From an uncultured Anaerolineae bacterium (GTDB lineage: Bacteria > Chloroflexota > Anaerolineae > J036 > Brachytrichaceae), in assembly GCA_937927775.1 (NCBI GenBank), contig CALBEF010000092.1:1-39814 (forward strand): a DNA stretch of 39,814 bases, read 5' to 3'. The position numbers were made by a program, and so were the translations under genes. Below the pieces are notes generated by a model. The model saw only the letters and a list, made by a program, of their open reading frames with translations. It did not search any database and was not told where the DNA came from. Shown here one piece after another: positions 31,167-39,814 of the stretch. Each line of letters begins with the position of its first letter. Positions within the stretch are counted from its first letter, which is position 1.

Positions 31167-32339
31167 ATGGCTAAGCAACTGATGAAAGGGAACGAAGCGA
31201 TTGCCGAGGCCGCCATTCGCGCCGGCGTCGAAGCGTACTTCGGCTATCCCATCACCCCGCAAACCGAGCTGCTCGAATACATGTCGAAGCGCATGCCCGA
31301 ACTGGGGCGCGTCTTTCTGCAGGCGGAAAGCGAAGTGGCGGCCATCAACATGGTGTATGGCGCAGCCTGCGCCGGCCGGCGTGTGATGACATCCTCTTCC
31401 AGCCCCGGCATCAGCCTGATGCAGGAAGGGTTGAGCTACATCGCCGCGTCGAACGTGCCGGCGGTAATCGTGGATGTGATGCGCGGCGGGCCGGGGCTGG
31501 GCAATATCGCGCCGTCTCAGAGCGATTATTTTCAGATGGTGAAGATGGCCGGCCACGGCGACTACAAACCGATTGTGCTGGCGCCGGCCACGGTGCAAGA
31601 GGCGGTCGATCTGACTGTGCTGGCGTTTGACCTGGCCGAGCAGTATCGAACCATTGTCACTGTGCTGCTGGACGGAATGCTGGGGCAGATGATGGAGCCG
31701 GTGGAGTTGCCGGCCATGCGCGCGCTGCCCGCAACGCCGCCGGCATGGGCCATCACCGGCGCAGCCGGACGGGCCAAAAATGTGGTGGTGCCCTTTCGCT
31801 TGCAGGCCGACGAGCTGGAGGCGCTCAATTTCGACTTGCAGCGCAAGATTGCCGACATTGCGCGCCGCGAAGTGCGCTTCAAGGAGTATTTCATCGACGG
31901 CGCCAACGCGGACAAAGTCCACGGCGACAGGGCAGAGTTGATCGTGGTGGCATTCGGCGCGGCCGGGCGCGTGGCGCTGAGCGCGGTCAAGGCGGCGCGT
32001 CAGCAGGGCATCCGTGTCGGGCTGCATCGCCCTATCACGTTGTCGCCGTTCCCCGACGAGCGCCTCTCGCAACTGGCCGACGAAGCGCGCGGCTTTCTGG
32101 TGGTCGAGATGAACGCCGGCCAGATGCTCGAAGATGTGAAACTGTCGGTCGGCGGGCAGGCGCCGGTGCGGTTCCATGGGCGTATGGGCGGCCAGGTGCC
32201 GATGCCCGATGATATTGCCCAGGAGATCGAGAAACTGGACGGGATGACCAGCCGGCCAATCGACCACAAGATCGAGGGGCCGGTCGTGCTGCGGGCAGCA
32301 GTCGGGCCGGCGCGCAAGCCGGAAACAGGCCGCAACTGA
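31167..32339 (+). CDS. vorB: 2-oxoacid:ferredoxin oxidoreductase, alpha subunit (VorB/KorA-like)
   Basis: A 390-residue alpha subunit. [34 protein letters not shown] is the typical N-terminus with the YPITP motif (substrate/CoA region); [34 protein letters not shown] and [17 protein letters not shown] continue the pyrimidine-binding domain; the C-terminal domain has [13 protein letters not shown]. The closest match I know is 3-methyl-2-oxobutanoate (branched-chain 2-oxoacid) oxidoreductase VorB, but 2-oxoglutarate oxidoreductase (KorA) is nearly as good; specificity cannot be fixed here. Together with the nearby peptidases it fits amino-acid fermentation. Confidence 0.92.
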   Translation: MAKQLMKGNEAIAEAAIRAGVEAYFGYPITPQTELLEYMSKRMPELGRVFLQAESEVAAINMVYGAACAGRRVMTSSSSPGISLMQEGLSYIAASNVPAVIVDVMRGGPGLGNIAPSQSDYFQMVKMAGHGDYKPIVLAPATVQEAVDLTVLAFDLAEQYRTIVTVLLDGMLGQMMEPVELPAMRALPATPPAWAITGAAGRAKNVVVPFRLQADELEALNFDLQRKIADIARREVRFKEYFIDGANADKVHGDRAELIVVAFGAAGRVALSAVKAARQQGIRVGLHRPITLSPFPDERLSQLADEARGFLVVEMNAGQMLEDVKLSVGGQAPVRFHGRMGGQVPMPDDIAQEIEKLDGMTSRPIDHKIEGPVVLRAAVGPARKPETGRN

Positions 32340-32381
32340 CGGCGCCTGGCAAGCGGCAAATTGCCAATCGATGGAGGCGTC

Positions 32382-33148
<767 letters not shown>

Positions 33149-33149
<1 letters not shown>

Positions 33150-33276
33150 AGGTTGGTCAGGTTGGTAAGCTTCGTAAGGTTGGTAAGGTTGGTCAGGTTC
33201 GTAAGGTTGAACTGAACTTCCGAAGCGTCAATCATCAATCGCCAATCGTCAATCGACAATCCAAAATCCAAAATCC
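33149..33276. repeat. 9-mer and heptamer arrays splitting the oxidoreductase operon
   Basis: Seven 9-nt units (AAGGTTGGT, CAGGTTGGT, AAGCTTCGT and similar; 33149-33211) are followed by seven in-register heptamers (33228-33276) passing from the CAATCGT family to the CCAAAAT family. The array begins at the beta-subunit stop codon and ends 14 nt before the gamma-subunit ATG, just upstream of its GAGGGGGTG ribosome-binding site. Confidence 0.93.
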
Positions 33277-33290
33277 AGAGGGGGTGTGCC

Positions 33291-33848
33291 ATGATGCACT
33301 ACGACTTCGTGTTTAGCGGATTTGGGGGGCAGGGCGTGCTGTTTGGAAGCCAGTTGCTGGCCTATGCCGCCATGGAGGCCGGCTTGCACGTGACGTGGAT
33401 CCCCTCCTATGGCCCTGAGATGCGCGGTGGCACCGCCAACTGCACAGTGGTGATCTCCGATGAGGAGATCGGCGCGCCGCTGGTGCGCCATCCGAGCGCC
33501 GTCGTCGCGCTCAACTATCCTTCGGTGGAGAAGTACGAGCCTCAGGTCGCTCCCGGCGGTCTGCTGCTCTACAATGCGTCGCTGGTGTTGCGCCCGCCCA
33601 CGCGCGTCGGCATTCACTGTGTGCCCATCCCGGCCAGCGACGTTGCCGCCGAACTGGGCAACGCCAAACTGCTCAATATGGTGATGCTGGGGGCATTGCT
33701 TCAGATCACCGGCGTGCTGCCGATCGGGACAGTCGAGCAATCACTGGAAGCCCATCTTCCCGCGCGCCGGCGCGACATGCTCGAAGCCAACAAGCTGGCG
33801 CTCCGGCGGGGCGCAGAACTGGCGCAAGAGCCGCTCGTGGCAGCCTAG
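33291..33848 (+). CDS. 2-oxoacid:ferredoxin oxidoreductase, gamma subunit
   Basis: A 185-residue gamma subunit (PF01558). [59 protein letters not shown] is highly typical, with the GxGGQG loop and YGPEMRGG. It completes the complex, which decarboxylates 2-oxoacids to acyl-CoA with reduction of ferredoxin. It is separated from the beta gene by 141 nt of repeat sequence, but its own ribosome-binding site is intact. Confidence 0.93.
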   Translation: MMHYDFVFSGFGGQGVLFGSQLLAYAAMEAGLHVTWIPSYGPEMRGGTANCTVVISDEEIGAPLVRHPSAVVALNYPSVEKYEPQVAPGGLLLYNASLVLRPPTRVGIHCVPIPASDVAAELGNAKLLNMVMLGALLQITGVLPIGTVEQSLEAHLPARRRDMLEANKLALRRGAELAQEPLVAA

Positions 33849-33905
33849 TGCAGCCATTGCGACGACGCACTGCCAGGGCGCGCAGGCCGGCATCCGGCGA
33901 ATCTT

Positions 33906-35594
33906 TCAGGCGCTTTGCAATTCACGCTCGACCTCGCGCCGCACGGTCGGTTTGAACAGCGGCGCGCCGTCGGCGTAGCGGCCGGCCGCGTCGATAAACG
34001 CTCTGAACAGCGGATGAGGCCGGTTGGGGCGGCTCTTGAACTCGGGGTGGAACTGGCTGCCCAGCATGAACGGATGATCGCGCAATTCAGCGATCTCGAC
34101 CAGCCGTCCGTCTGGCGACAGGCCGCTGAACACCAGGCCGGCGTTGCCCAGCATCTCGCGGAACTCGTTGTTGAACTCGAAGCGATGGCGATGCCGTTCG
34201 TGAACGGTAAAGGCGCCCTGCGCGCCGCCGGGGAGCTGCGCCGCATAAGCGGCATGCGCGCGCGTCCCCGGCGCCAACTGGCATGGATAGACGCCCAGGC
34301 GCATGGTGCCGCCCATGTCCTGGATATCGCGCTGGTCCGGCATCAGGTCAATCACCGGATACGGCGTCGTGTGGTCGAACTCGGTGCTGTTCGGCTCCCG
34401 GCTGTTCAGAGCGGCGCGGGCGAACTCAATGCACATGACCTGCATGCCCAGACACAGGCCCAGATACGGCACATTGTTTTCGCGGGCGTACTGCGCCGCG
34501 CGGATTTTGCCCTCGATGCCGCGATACCCGAATCCGCCCGGCACGACAATGCCGGCCACATGGTCGAGCATGGACAGATCGTCCGCGCGCTCAACCTCCT
34601 CGCTGTTCACCCACGACACCTTCACATCGCGGCCGGCGGCCACGCCGGCGTGGTAGAGCGACTCGCGCACGCTGATATAGGCGTCGTGCAGTTCGACGTA
34701 CTTGCCAACGATGGCAATATGCAGTGGCGGGCGCGGCTTGCGAATCTCGGCGCACAGGTTGCGCCAGTCTGACAGATCGGCCTGCCCGCAGTTCAGTTGC
34801 AGGCGCTCGCACAAATAATCGCCAAAGCCCGCGTCTTCAAGCAGCAGCGGCACTTCGTACAGGTAGTTGGTCGTGATCATCGGCAGGACGGCGCGCGGGT
34901 CCACGTCGCAGAAGAGGGCGATTTTGTCGCGCATGTCGTTGTCCACGGGATAGTCGCTGCGCGCGATAATGGCGTCGGGCTGGATGCCGGCGCCGCGCAG
35001 GTCGCGGACGCTGTGCTGGGTGGGCTTGGTCTTGATCTCGTCGGTCGCGCCGACTTTGGGTAAAAAGGTGACGTGAACGTAGAAGGTGCTGTCGCGCCCC
35101 ACATCGCGGCGCATCTGGCGAATCGCTTCCAGGAAAGGCATGGCTTCGATGTCGCCCACTGTGCCGCCCACCTCGACGATAACAACATCGGCTGTGCTGC
35201 TTTTAGCCACCAGACTGATGCGGCGCTTGATCTCGTTCGTGACGTGCGGCACGACCTGAATCGTCTTGCCCAGAAAATCGCCGCGCCGCTCGCGTGTGAT
35301 GACCTCGTTGTATACCTGCCCGGTCGTCACGTTGCAGGCGCGGGTCAGGTTTTCGTCGATGAAACGCTCGTAGTGGCCAAGATCAAGATCGGTTTCGGCG
35401 CCGTCTTCGGTCACGAACACCTCGCCGTGCTGATAGGGCGACATCGTGCCGGGGTCGACGTTCAGGTAGGGGTCGAGCTTCTGGATGGACACGCGCAGGC
35501 CGCGCGATTTGAGCACGCGGCCAATGGCAGCGGCAGTGACGCCTTTGCCAACCGAGCTTACCACGCCGCCGGTGCAGAAAATGTACTTGGGCAT
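33906..35594 (-). CDS. pyrG: CTP synthase
   Basis: A 562-residue enzyme that aminates UTP to CTP with glutamine. The synthetase domain starts with [22 protein letters not shown] (P-loop) and [57 protein letters not shown] and the KTKPTQHSV segment follow. The class I glutaminase domain (from about 290) has the nucleophile in [16 protein letters not shown] and HPEFKSRP with the catalytic His-Glu. ATG 35594 is chosen because AAGGAGGAAGG lies just upstream. It is convergent with the gamma-subunit gene. A minus-strand terminator at 35685-35719 isolates it from upstream transcription. Confidence 0.97.
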   Translation of the reverse strand: MPKYIFCTGGVVSSVGKGVTAAAIGRVLKSRGLRVSIQKLDPYLNVDPGTMSPYQHGEVFVTEDGAETDLDLGHYERFIDENLTRACNVTTGQVYNEVITRERRGDFLGKTIQVVPHVTNEIKRRISLVAKSSTADVVIVEVGGTVGDIEAMPFLEAIRQMRRDVGRDSTFYVHVTFLPKVGATDEIKTKPTQHSVRDLRGAGIQPDAIIARSDYPVDNDMRDKIALFCDVDPRAVLPMITTNYLYEVPLLLEDAGFGDYLCERLQLNCGQADLSDWRNLCAEIRKPRPPLHIAIVGKYVELHDAYISVRESLYHAGVAAGRDVKVSWVNSEEVERADDLSMLDHVAGIVVPGGFGYRGIEGKIRAAQYARENNVPYLGLCLGMQVMCIEFARAALNSREPNSTEFDHTTPYPVIDLMPDQRDIQDMGGTMRLGVYPCQLAPGTRAHAAYAAQLPGGAQGAFTVHERHRHRFEFNNEFREMLGNAGLVFSGLSPDGRLVEIAELRDHPFMLGSQFHPEFKSRPNRPHPLFRAFIDAAGRYADGAPLFKPTVRREVERELQSA

Positions 35595-35684
35595 GTAGCC
35601 TTCCTCCTTGACGATTCTCAATGATCGTTAAACGCGGCGCATCGGCGCCGGCGCCAAACAGGGCATTACTCCTGGTGCAGGCGC

Positions 35685-35719
35685 AAAAAAGTAGGGAGCA
35701 TTTTTAATGCTCCCTACTT
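35685..35719 (-). terminator. Strong minus-strand rho-independent terminator upstream of pyrG
   Basis: A 14-bp stem (AAGTAGGGAGCATT at 35689-35702 pairing with 35706-35719) with a 3-nt loop; on the minus strand it is followed by six T residues. It would stop transcripts entering from the nitroreductase side before the pyrG promoter. Confidence 0.8.
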
Positions 35720-35855
35720 CCAGGGGCGGCAAATCAAGGGCCGGCCAAAACCCGGTATCAGAATAACGAAAACGGCGTGGAGCCGTGCCACCAAACGCGC
35801 GTGCACCTGAGAATTATACACAGCCAATGTGCATCCACACGGGGGGTGGGGGTGC

Positions 35856-35945
35856 GCAGGGCAAGCCCGGCGGCTTGCCCTACAGGCACACCCACTGCGC
35901 GCAACACCCTCTGTCGGGCAATTTGCCCCTGCCGGGAAATGCGCT
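35856..35945 (+). repeat. 90-bp composite repeat element, direct copy
   Basis: It matches the reverse complement of 16741-16830 at about 85 of 90 positions. It contains the palindrome at 35859-35880 and GGGCAATTTGCCC near the distal end. Its right edge lies about 10 nt before the first recognisable residue of a truncated sugar-isomerase-like gene. Confidence 0.9.
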
Positions 35946-35952
35946 GCACTCG

Positions 35953-36233
35953 CAGACTCGCATGCATCATAGCGCGTTGCTGGAAAGCGCAGCGGCGCAC
36001 AAGCATTTGATGGCCGGGCTTGATCCGCGCTGGGTGAGCCTGGGGCCGGACACGGGCCGCATCATGCGCTGCGGACAGGACCTGCTGACCTGTTTGCGCC
36101 GGCGCCTTCCGCGCATCACCCTCCTCCATCTCAAGGACGCGCCTCGGCGCGAACGTGGCCCCGCTGAGCGAGGGCATGTGCGACTTCCCAGCAGCCATGG
36201 CGTTATCGGAAAAGTCGGGCTGTTGCGGCTGCG
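35953..36233 (+). pseudogene. Truncated, frameshifted sugar phosphate isomerase/epimerase (IolE-like) fragment
   Basis: Frame 1 gives TRMHHSALLESAAAHKHLM, then DPRWVSLGPDTGRIMRCGQD and LPRITLLHLKDA, which match the metal-binding core of xylose-isomerase-like TIM-barrel enzymes (HxH, DTG, HLKD). Between about 36139 and 36155 the frame shifts by one and continues as APLSEGMCDFPAAMALSEKSG, the GEGxxDFPA segment of the same family. The N-terminal half is absent and replaced by the 90-bp repeat element. It is therefore a decayed C-terminal half gene. Confidence 0.65.
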
Positions 36234-36475
36234 TGCCGGCAGTCGCCGTCGATGCCATGACCAGCTTCATCATGGGATTCGACCTGCTCCGGCTGGTGTA
36301 TCTCAAAGTGGCCGCCGGGGCCGGCCTCGGCTGCAACGACCCGCGAGACTTGCGCGTGCACACGGCCGAGGATGGCGATCTGCGACTGTGCCGGGACATT
36401 GACCGGCTGCGGCTCGATCCGCCGTTTGAAGTGATCTCCGGCGTGAAAGAGGAACAACTCGGCACGGTGGCGTGA
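36233..36475 (+). pseudogene. C-terminal fragment resembling a DUF362 protein
   Basis: In the same frame as the end of the previous fragment, VAVDAMTSFIMGFDLLRLVYL and KVAAGAGLGCNDPRDLRVHT resemble the C-terminal part of DUF362 (iron-sulfur/unknown function) proteins, where DAVAxxIMGFDPxxIxyL and GLGxxDxxxI are usual. No N-terminal part is present and there is no start of its own. It seems to be fused by deletion to the isomerase remnant. Recognition is by pattern only. Confidence 0.45.
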
Positions 36476-36485
36476 AGTCTGCCTC

Positions 36486-37004
36486 TTAATCCAGGTAGTG
36501 CGCGATGGTGTCGAGCGGGCGCCGGCGCGAAGGCTCGCGCTCTTCTCCCGGGTAGCCCACCGACAGAATGGCAACCGGTTCCAGTCCCTCCGGCGAGCCG
36601 ATGGCCTGCCACACCTGCTGGTCGCTGAATGCGCCGATCCACACGCTTGCCAGGCCCAGGGCTGTCGCCGCCAGCATAGCGTAGGTGCAGGCGATGGTGG
36701 CATCCTGTACCGCGTAAAGCCGGACACCCCGCTCGCCATAGCGCGTGGCCGACCGATTCGGATTCGCGCAGAACACGAGGGCGACCGGCGCACTGGCAAC
36801 GTAACCCTGGCCGAGCGACGCGCGAGCGAGGGCGGCGCGTCGTTCCGGGTCGCACACCACGTAAATCTCGTAGGCTTGCAGGTTGCCCGCCGATGGCGCG
36901 CGATTGGCGGTTTCCAGGAGTTGGCGCAGCTTTTCCGGCTCCACCGGCTTGTCGACAAACGAGCGGATCGAGTGTCGGGACTGAACAACGTCGAAGAACT
37001 CCAT
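36486..37004 (-). CDS. Nitroreductase family protein (FMN-dependent)
   Basis: A 172-residue flavoprotein. FFDVVQSRHSIRSFVDKPVEPEKLRQLLETANRAPSAGNLQAYEIYVV is the typical N-terminus with the FMN-contacting RxSxRxF and PSAGNLQ; YAMLAATALGLASVWIGAF and AILSVGYPGEE complete the family pattern. Such enzymes reduce nitro-compounds, quinones or other electrophiles with NAD(P)H. ATG 37004 is chosen, with GGGAGTC upstream. A TATACT box about 40 nt upstream suggests a normal leader. It diverges from the GH13 lipoprotein gene. Confidence 0.92.
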   Translation of the reverse strand: MEFFDVVQSRHSIRSFVDKPVEPEKLRQLLETANRAPSAGNLQAYEIYVVCDPERRAALARASLGQGYVASAPVALVFCANPNRSATRYGERGVRLYAVQDATIACTYAMLAATALGLASVWIGAFSDQQVWQAIGSPEGLEPVAILSVGYPGEEREPSRRRPLDTIAHYLD

Positions 37005-37064
37005 GGTTGACTCCCTGTTGTCGTGGTGTCCAGATGCGGCGTCAGTATAGACGAAATCCCCTTT

Positions 37065-37070
37065 TACAAT
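37065..37070 (+). promoter_or_regulatory. Putative -10 box for the GH13 lipoprotein gene
   Basis: TACAAT followed by CGGGGGC and ATG 37078 (7-nt gap). The GGGGG could be read as a weak Shine-Dalgarno, but the spacing of the TACAAT fits a leaderless start. Confidence 0.45.
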
Positions 37071-37077
37071 CGGGGGC

Positions 37078-38739
37078 ATGAAACACATTCATCTCGTCGC
37101 GTCCGTGATGTTGACGCTGAGCGTGGCCGCCTGCGGGGCGCCCGCGCCGGTTGCGCCTGTCGCCTCCCCTTCGCCAGCGCAGCCAACAATGACGGCAACC
37201 CAGGCGCCATCCATCACAACGCCGGCAACAGCAACAGCCACTTTGCCGCCAACTGTGGCGCCAACACCCACGATACGGGCAACGGCCACACCACCCTCTG
37301 CCAGCGCAGTCATCGAATCGCCGGCCTGGTTCAACGAAGCCGTCGTGTATCAGATCTTCCCGCGCAGCTTTGCCGATTCCGACGGCGACGGCATTGGCGA
37401 CCTCAACGGCATCGCGCAGCAACTGGACTATCTTCAGTCGCTCGGCGTGACGGCCATCTGGCTGACGCCGCACTATCCTTCCCCCAGTTACCACGGCTAC
37501 GACGTGGCCGATTACGTCGCCGTCAACCCGCAATTCGGGACGCTTGATGACTTCAGAAATCTGGTTGCTGAGTTGGACAAGCGCGGGATGCGCCTGATCG
37601 TCGATTTTGTCGCCAACCACGCTTCGACGCAGCACCCCTACTTCCAGGATGCCTACGGCAAGCCGGACTCGGCATACACCAAATGGTTCCAGTTCACCAA
37701 TCCCGGCAACACGGCCTATTCATCATTCGCCGGCGTGCGGCAGATGCCGGAGTGGAACCACAACCGGCCGGAGGTCGTGGACTACCTGATCGCGTCGGCT
37801 CTTTTCTGGCTCGATCTGGGTGTGGATGGATTGCGCTGCGACTACGCGAAGGGTGTGCCGTTCGCGTTCTGGCAGAAACTGCGCGATGAAGTCAAAGCGA
37901 AACATCCCGATGCGGTGTTGCTGGGCGAAGTGTGGGATGGCAACGAGCGCGTGCTGGCCGATTACTTCCGCAACGGCTTCGACGCTTTGTTCGACTTTCC
38001 CTGGTACGGCATGTTCAACGGCAATCCAGAGCGCGGCGGCGATGGTGTGATCAACGGCGAACGCGATCCCGGCTTTCTGCGCGACCCGTATCGCGCGCTG
38101 CAGCGGCTGTACCCGGCCGGCGCGCAACTGGCGCGCTTTGCCTCGAACCACGACACGAACCGCATCGCCTCGGAGGTGGAGGGCAATCTGCCGCAGATGA
38201 AACTGGCCGCGGCGGCCGTGCTGCTCACACCCGGCACGCCATTCATCTACTATGGCGAGGAGATTGGCATGCGTGGAGCGAAGGGCAGCGGCGCGCCATA
38301 CTGGGACGAATACCGGCGCGAGCCGATGGACTGGCACGCTGACGAGAGCGGGCCTTGGATGACCACCTGGTTCAAGCCGGCGGATCGTTACAACCGGCCC
38401 GCTGACGGCGTCTCGGTCGAGGAGCAGGACGCCGACCCGGATTCATTGCTCAACACGTATCGCGCGCTGGCCGCGCTGCGCGCCGCGCATCCCGCCCTGC
38501 GCAGCGCAGACTTCGAGTTGCTCACACAGGTCGAGGGGTGCCCGGCCTGTCTGGCGATGTGGCGCTGGTCGGCGGACGAGATGGTGTTCGTCGCGCTCAA
38601 TTTCAGCGCGCAGGCCGCCGAGCCGGTGATCGACCGTGCATCGGCGCCGGTGGCTGTGGCCGATGCCGGCGCAGCAATTTGGGGGGGCGCTGGTGCAATC
38701 GAAGCGTGGGGCGCGCTGGTTGTGCGCTGGCCGCGCTGA
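37078..38739 (+). CDS. Lipoprotein alpha-amylase-family (GH13) glycoside hydrolase
   Basis: A 553-residue exported enzyme. The signal peptide ends in a lipobox (LSVAAC, Cys at about 19), followed by a Pro/Thr/Ala linker to about 80. The GH13 barrel starts with VVYQIFPRSFADSDGDGIGDLNGI. Catalytic residues: nucleophile Asp in DGLRCDYAKG, acid/base Glu in LLGEVWDG, and Asp in SNHDTNRI; IVDFVANHAS is conserved region I. The short C-terminal beta domain ends in WPR. Sequence around DGDGIGDLNGI suggests an oligo-1,6-glucosidase/alpha-glucosidase or neopullulanase-like subfamily acting on maltodextrins outside the cell, but the specificity is open. No binding-protein transporter is in the window. 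Confidence 0.93.
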   Translation: MKHIHLVASVMLTLSVAACGAPAPVAPVASPSPAQPTMTATQAPSITTPATATATLPPTVAPTPTIRATATPPSASAVIESPAWFNEAVVYQIFPRSFADSDGDGIGDLNGIAQQLDYLQSLGVTAIWLTPHYPSPSYHGYDVADYVAVNPQFGTLDDFRNLVAELDKRGMRLIVDFVANHASTQHPYFQDAYGKPDSAYTKWFQFTNPGNTAYSSFAGVRQMPEWNHNRPEVVDYLIASALFWLDLGVDGLRCDYAKGVPFAFWQKLRDEVKAKHPDAVLLGEVWDGNERVLADYFRNGFDALFDFPWYGMFNGNPERGGDGVINGERDPGFLRDPYRALQRLYPAGAQLARFASNHDTNRIASEVEGNLPQMKLAAAAVLLTPGTPFIYYGEEIGMRGAKGSGAPYWDEYRREPMDWHADESGPWMTTWFKPADRYNRPADGVSVEEQDADPDSLLNTYRALAALRAAHPALRSADFELLTQVEGCPACLAMWRWSADEMVFVALNFSAQAAEPVIDRASAPVAVADAGAAIWGGAGAIEAWGALVVRWPR

Positions 38740-38767
38740 GAGCGTCGCAGGGCGCTCTGCGATGCTC
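38740..38767. terminator. Hairpin between convergent genes
   Basis: An 11-bp stem with one mismatch (GAGCGTCGCAG at 38740-38750, CTGCGATGCTC at 38757-38767) lies between the GH13 gene and the convergent esterase gene. No T-tract follows on either strand, so termination is only probable. Confidence 0.4.
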
Positions 38768-39814
38768 ATGCGAATGGGGCAATGTCGAACCGGCGCGCCG
38801 GCGCTTTGCCCAACAGATGCCAGTCGGCGAAGTCGAGCAGCGCGCGCCAGTCGGCCAGTCCCTGCTCATGACCGCCCTCTCGGTACCAGATGCCGATGCG
38901 CTCTTCATTGCCCAGCAGGCGATACACCTCGCGCGCCGCCAGATGCGTTTGGAAGGTTCCGCTCGGATTGGCCCACAGGTCGCCGAGCGCCTCGGTGCTG
39001 AGCAGCGCGCGCGGCGCAACCAGCGCTTTGACGAAATGCTGGTCGAACGGCAGCGCGCGCTCGTTGTCGATGAAGGTCTGGAAGCGCGGGCTGAACCAGT
39101 AGGGAAAGCGCGTCACGATATCCTTGAGCGTTTCACTGCCCGCGCCCTGAATGCGGAAGCAGCCGGCCCCGCCGCAGCCGGAATTGTTGGGCGCGGTCAG
39201 CGCGATGCGCTCGTCGGTGGCCCCGGCCAATAGCGCCGCCTTGCCCCCGCGCGAGTGGCCGGTGACAGCAATGCGCGCGGCGTCCACACAAGGCAGCGTG
39301 GTCAGAAAGTCGATGCAACGGTGGTAGCCCCAGGCCCAGGCGGCCAGCGCGCCATAGTCTCCGCCGGGATAGACGCGATACAGGCCGGCGTTGCGTTCGT
39401 CATGCGTGTGATACACGTCGGGCACGATCTCGGTGCGGATGAACTGGGCCAGCGTGTAGCCCCGGCGCAGCACTTCGGCGGCGATGTCGTCCGTCACGAA
39501 GCCCCAGCAGCCGTCGCCCGTCAGCACGACCGGATGTGCGCCCTCGGTCGCGCCTTGGGATGCCGGCGCGAGCACATCGAGCAGAAAGATGAGGTTGCCG
39601 TTCGGGCCGGTGGCGAGTTGGTACTGGGTGTGGCGGGCATTGCCCAGCCGTTCCATCGGGTGGCTGTGCAGTTCCACGCCTGTGGTTGTAGGGGGAGCAG
39701 GGGGCAACGCGCCGTATTCGATCTCGATGAGGCTGAGCAGTTGCCGGCGATGGCGGCCCCATTCGGCTGCGTTTGTGATACGGCGGCCGCCGGCATCGCG
39801 GAGCACATCGGGCA
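38766..39814 (-). CDS. CE15-like / alpha/beta-hydrolase esterase (5' end outside the window)
   Basis: At least 348 residues; the frame is open at the right edge (PDVLRDAGGRRI) and homologous proteins begin only a little further upstream, so a short N-terminal part is missing. The nucleophile region VTGHSRGGKAALLAGATDERIALTAPNNSGCGGAGCFRI closely follows the (S)RxGKxAL...DxRI...NxSGxGGxxxxR pattern of carbohydrate esterase family 15 and related large acetyl-xylan-esterase-like hydrolases, with Ser in GHSRGG. The likely His is in REGGHEQG near the C-terminus. CE15 enzymes cut ester links between lignin and glucuronoxylan; here the activity is inferred. It is convergent with the GH13 lipoprotein gene. 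No signal peptide can be judged, because the start is missing. Confidence 0.8.
   Translation of the reverse strand, partial: PDVLRDAGGRRITNAAEWGRHRRQLLSLIEIEYGALPPAPPTTTGVELHSHPMERLGNARHTQYQLATGPNGNLIFLLDVLAPASQGATEGAHPVVLTGDGCWGFVTDDIAAEVLRRGYTLAQFIRTEIVPDVYHTHDERNAGLYRVYPGGDYGALAAWAWGYHRCIDFLTTLPCVDAARIAVTGHSRGGKAALLAGATDERIALTAPNNSGCGGAGCFRIQGAGSETLKDIVTRFPYWFSPRFQTFIDNERALPFDQHFVKALVAPRALLSTEALGDLWANPSGTFQTHLAAREVYRLLGNEERIGIWYREGGHEQGLADWRALLDFADWHLLGKAPARRFDIAPFA

Noticed and set aside
35758..36855. 365-residue minus-strand frame
   Set aside because: It spans the 90-bp repeat, the pseudogenes and part of the nitroreductase gene out of frame; Arg/Ser-rich with no motif.

Overview
This window looks like a stretch of a high-GC bacterial chromosome. 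The best guess is Chloroflexota, Anaerolineae-like. That guess is an inference from gene content (a class II HMG-CoA reductase, a four-subunit 2-oxoacid:ferredoxin oxidoreductase, GT39-type membrane glycosyltransferases, secreted proteins with a YLPL-type C-terminal tail) and from abundant short tandem repeats. No rRNA, tRNA, transposase or CRISPR array was seen.

Layout. 1-6.8 kb: end of a surface repeat protein, lipA, a secreted esterase, a flippase-like membrane protein, an FAD oxidoreductase and a homocysteine S-methyltransferase-like gene. 6.9-10.9 kb (minus): a sugar-related cluster (deacetylase-like protein, DegT aminotransferase, a gutted SDR gene, SMP-30/gluconolactonase). 11.2-11.8 kb: an MNT/HEPN toxin-antitoxin pair. 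11.8-16.7 kb: cysteine hydrolase plus beta-propeller, a methyltransferase and HMG-CoA reductase. 16.9-22 kb: GT4 and GT39 glycosyltransferases behind an FHA-winged-helix regulator, divergent from a Ser/Thr kinase. 22-27.2 kb: M28 and two M42 peptidases, an aminoglycoside-phosphotransferase-fold kinase, a 54-residue membrane protein and RidA. 27.2-30.6 kb: a PHP phosphoesterase, DNA polymerase X and a VOC protein. 30.9-33.8 kb: ferredoxin, alpha, beta and gamma subunits of a VOR/KOR-type oxidoreductase. 33.9-39.8 kb: CTP synthase, a patch of pseudogenes, a nitroreductase, a GH13 lipoprotein and a CE15-like esterase.

The peptidases and the 2-oxoacid oxidoreductase together fit peptide and amino-acid fermentation. 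The GH13, CE15-like, SMP-30, DegT and glycosyltransferase genes fit polysaccharide use and surface glycan synthesis.

The most unusual signal is a genome-remodelling pattern of tandem heptanucleotide arrays (CAATCGT, CCAAAAT, AGTCAGT, CTGNNRT, CAGAACA, CAATACG) with some 8-mer and 9-mer relatives. Different sequence families follow each other in the same 7-nt register (44 units at 4028-4335; 18 units at 14411-14536). Arrays sit between genes, supply stop codons for five genes, and are present in-frame inside the FAD oxidoreductase, HMG-CoA reductase and GT39 genes, with another forming the C-terminal tail of the methyltransferase. Where orientation matters for keeping a frame open, the arrays inside genes have the stop-free orientation. 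A second repeat class is a 22-nt palindrome (arms GGGCAAGCC/GGCTTGCCC), which in two places is part of a 90-bp element; one of these elements lies just upstream of a truncated gene. Several genes have a TANNNT box only 6-9 nt before the start codon, suggesting leaderless mRNAs.
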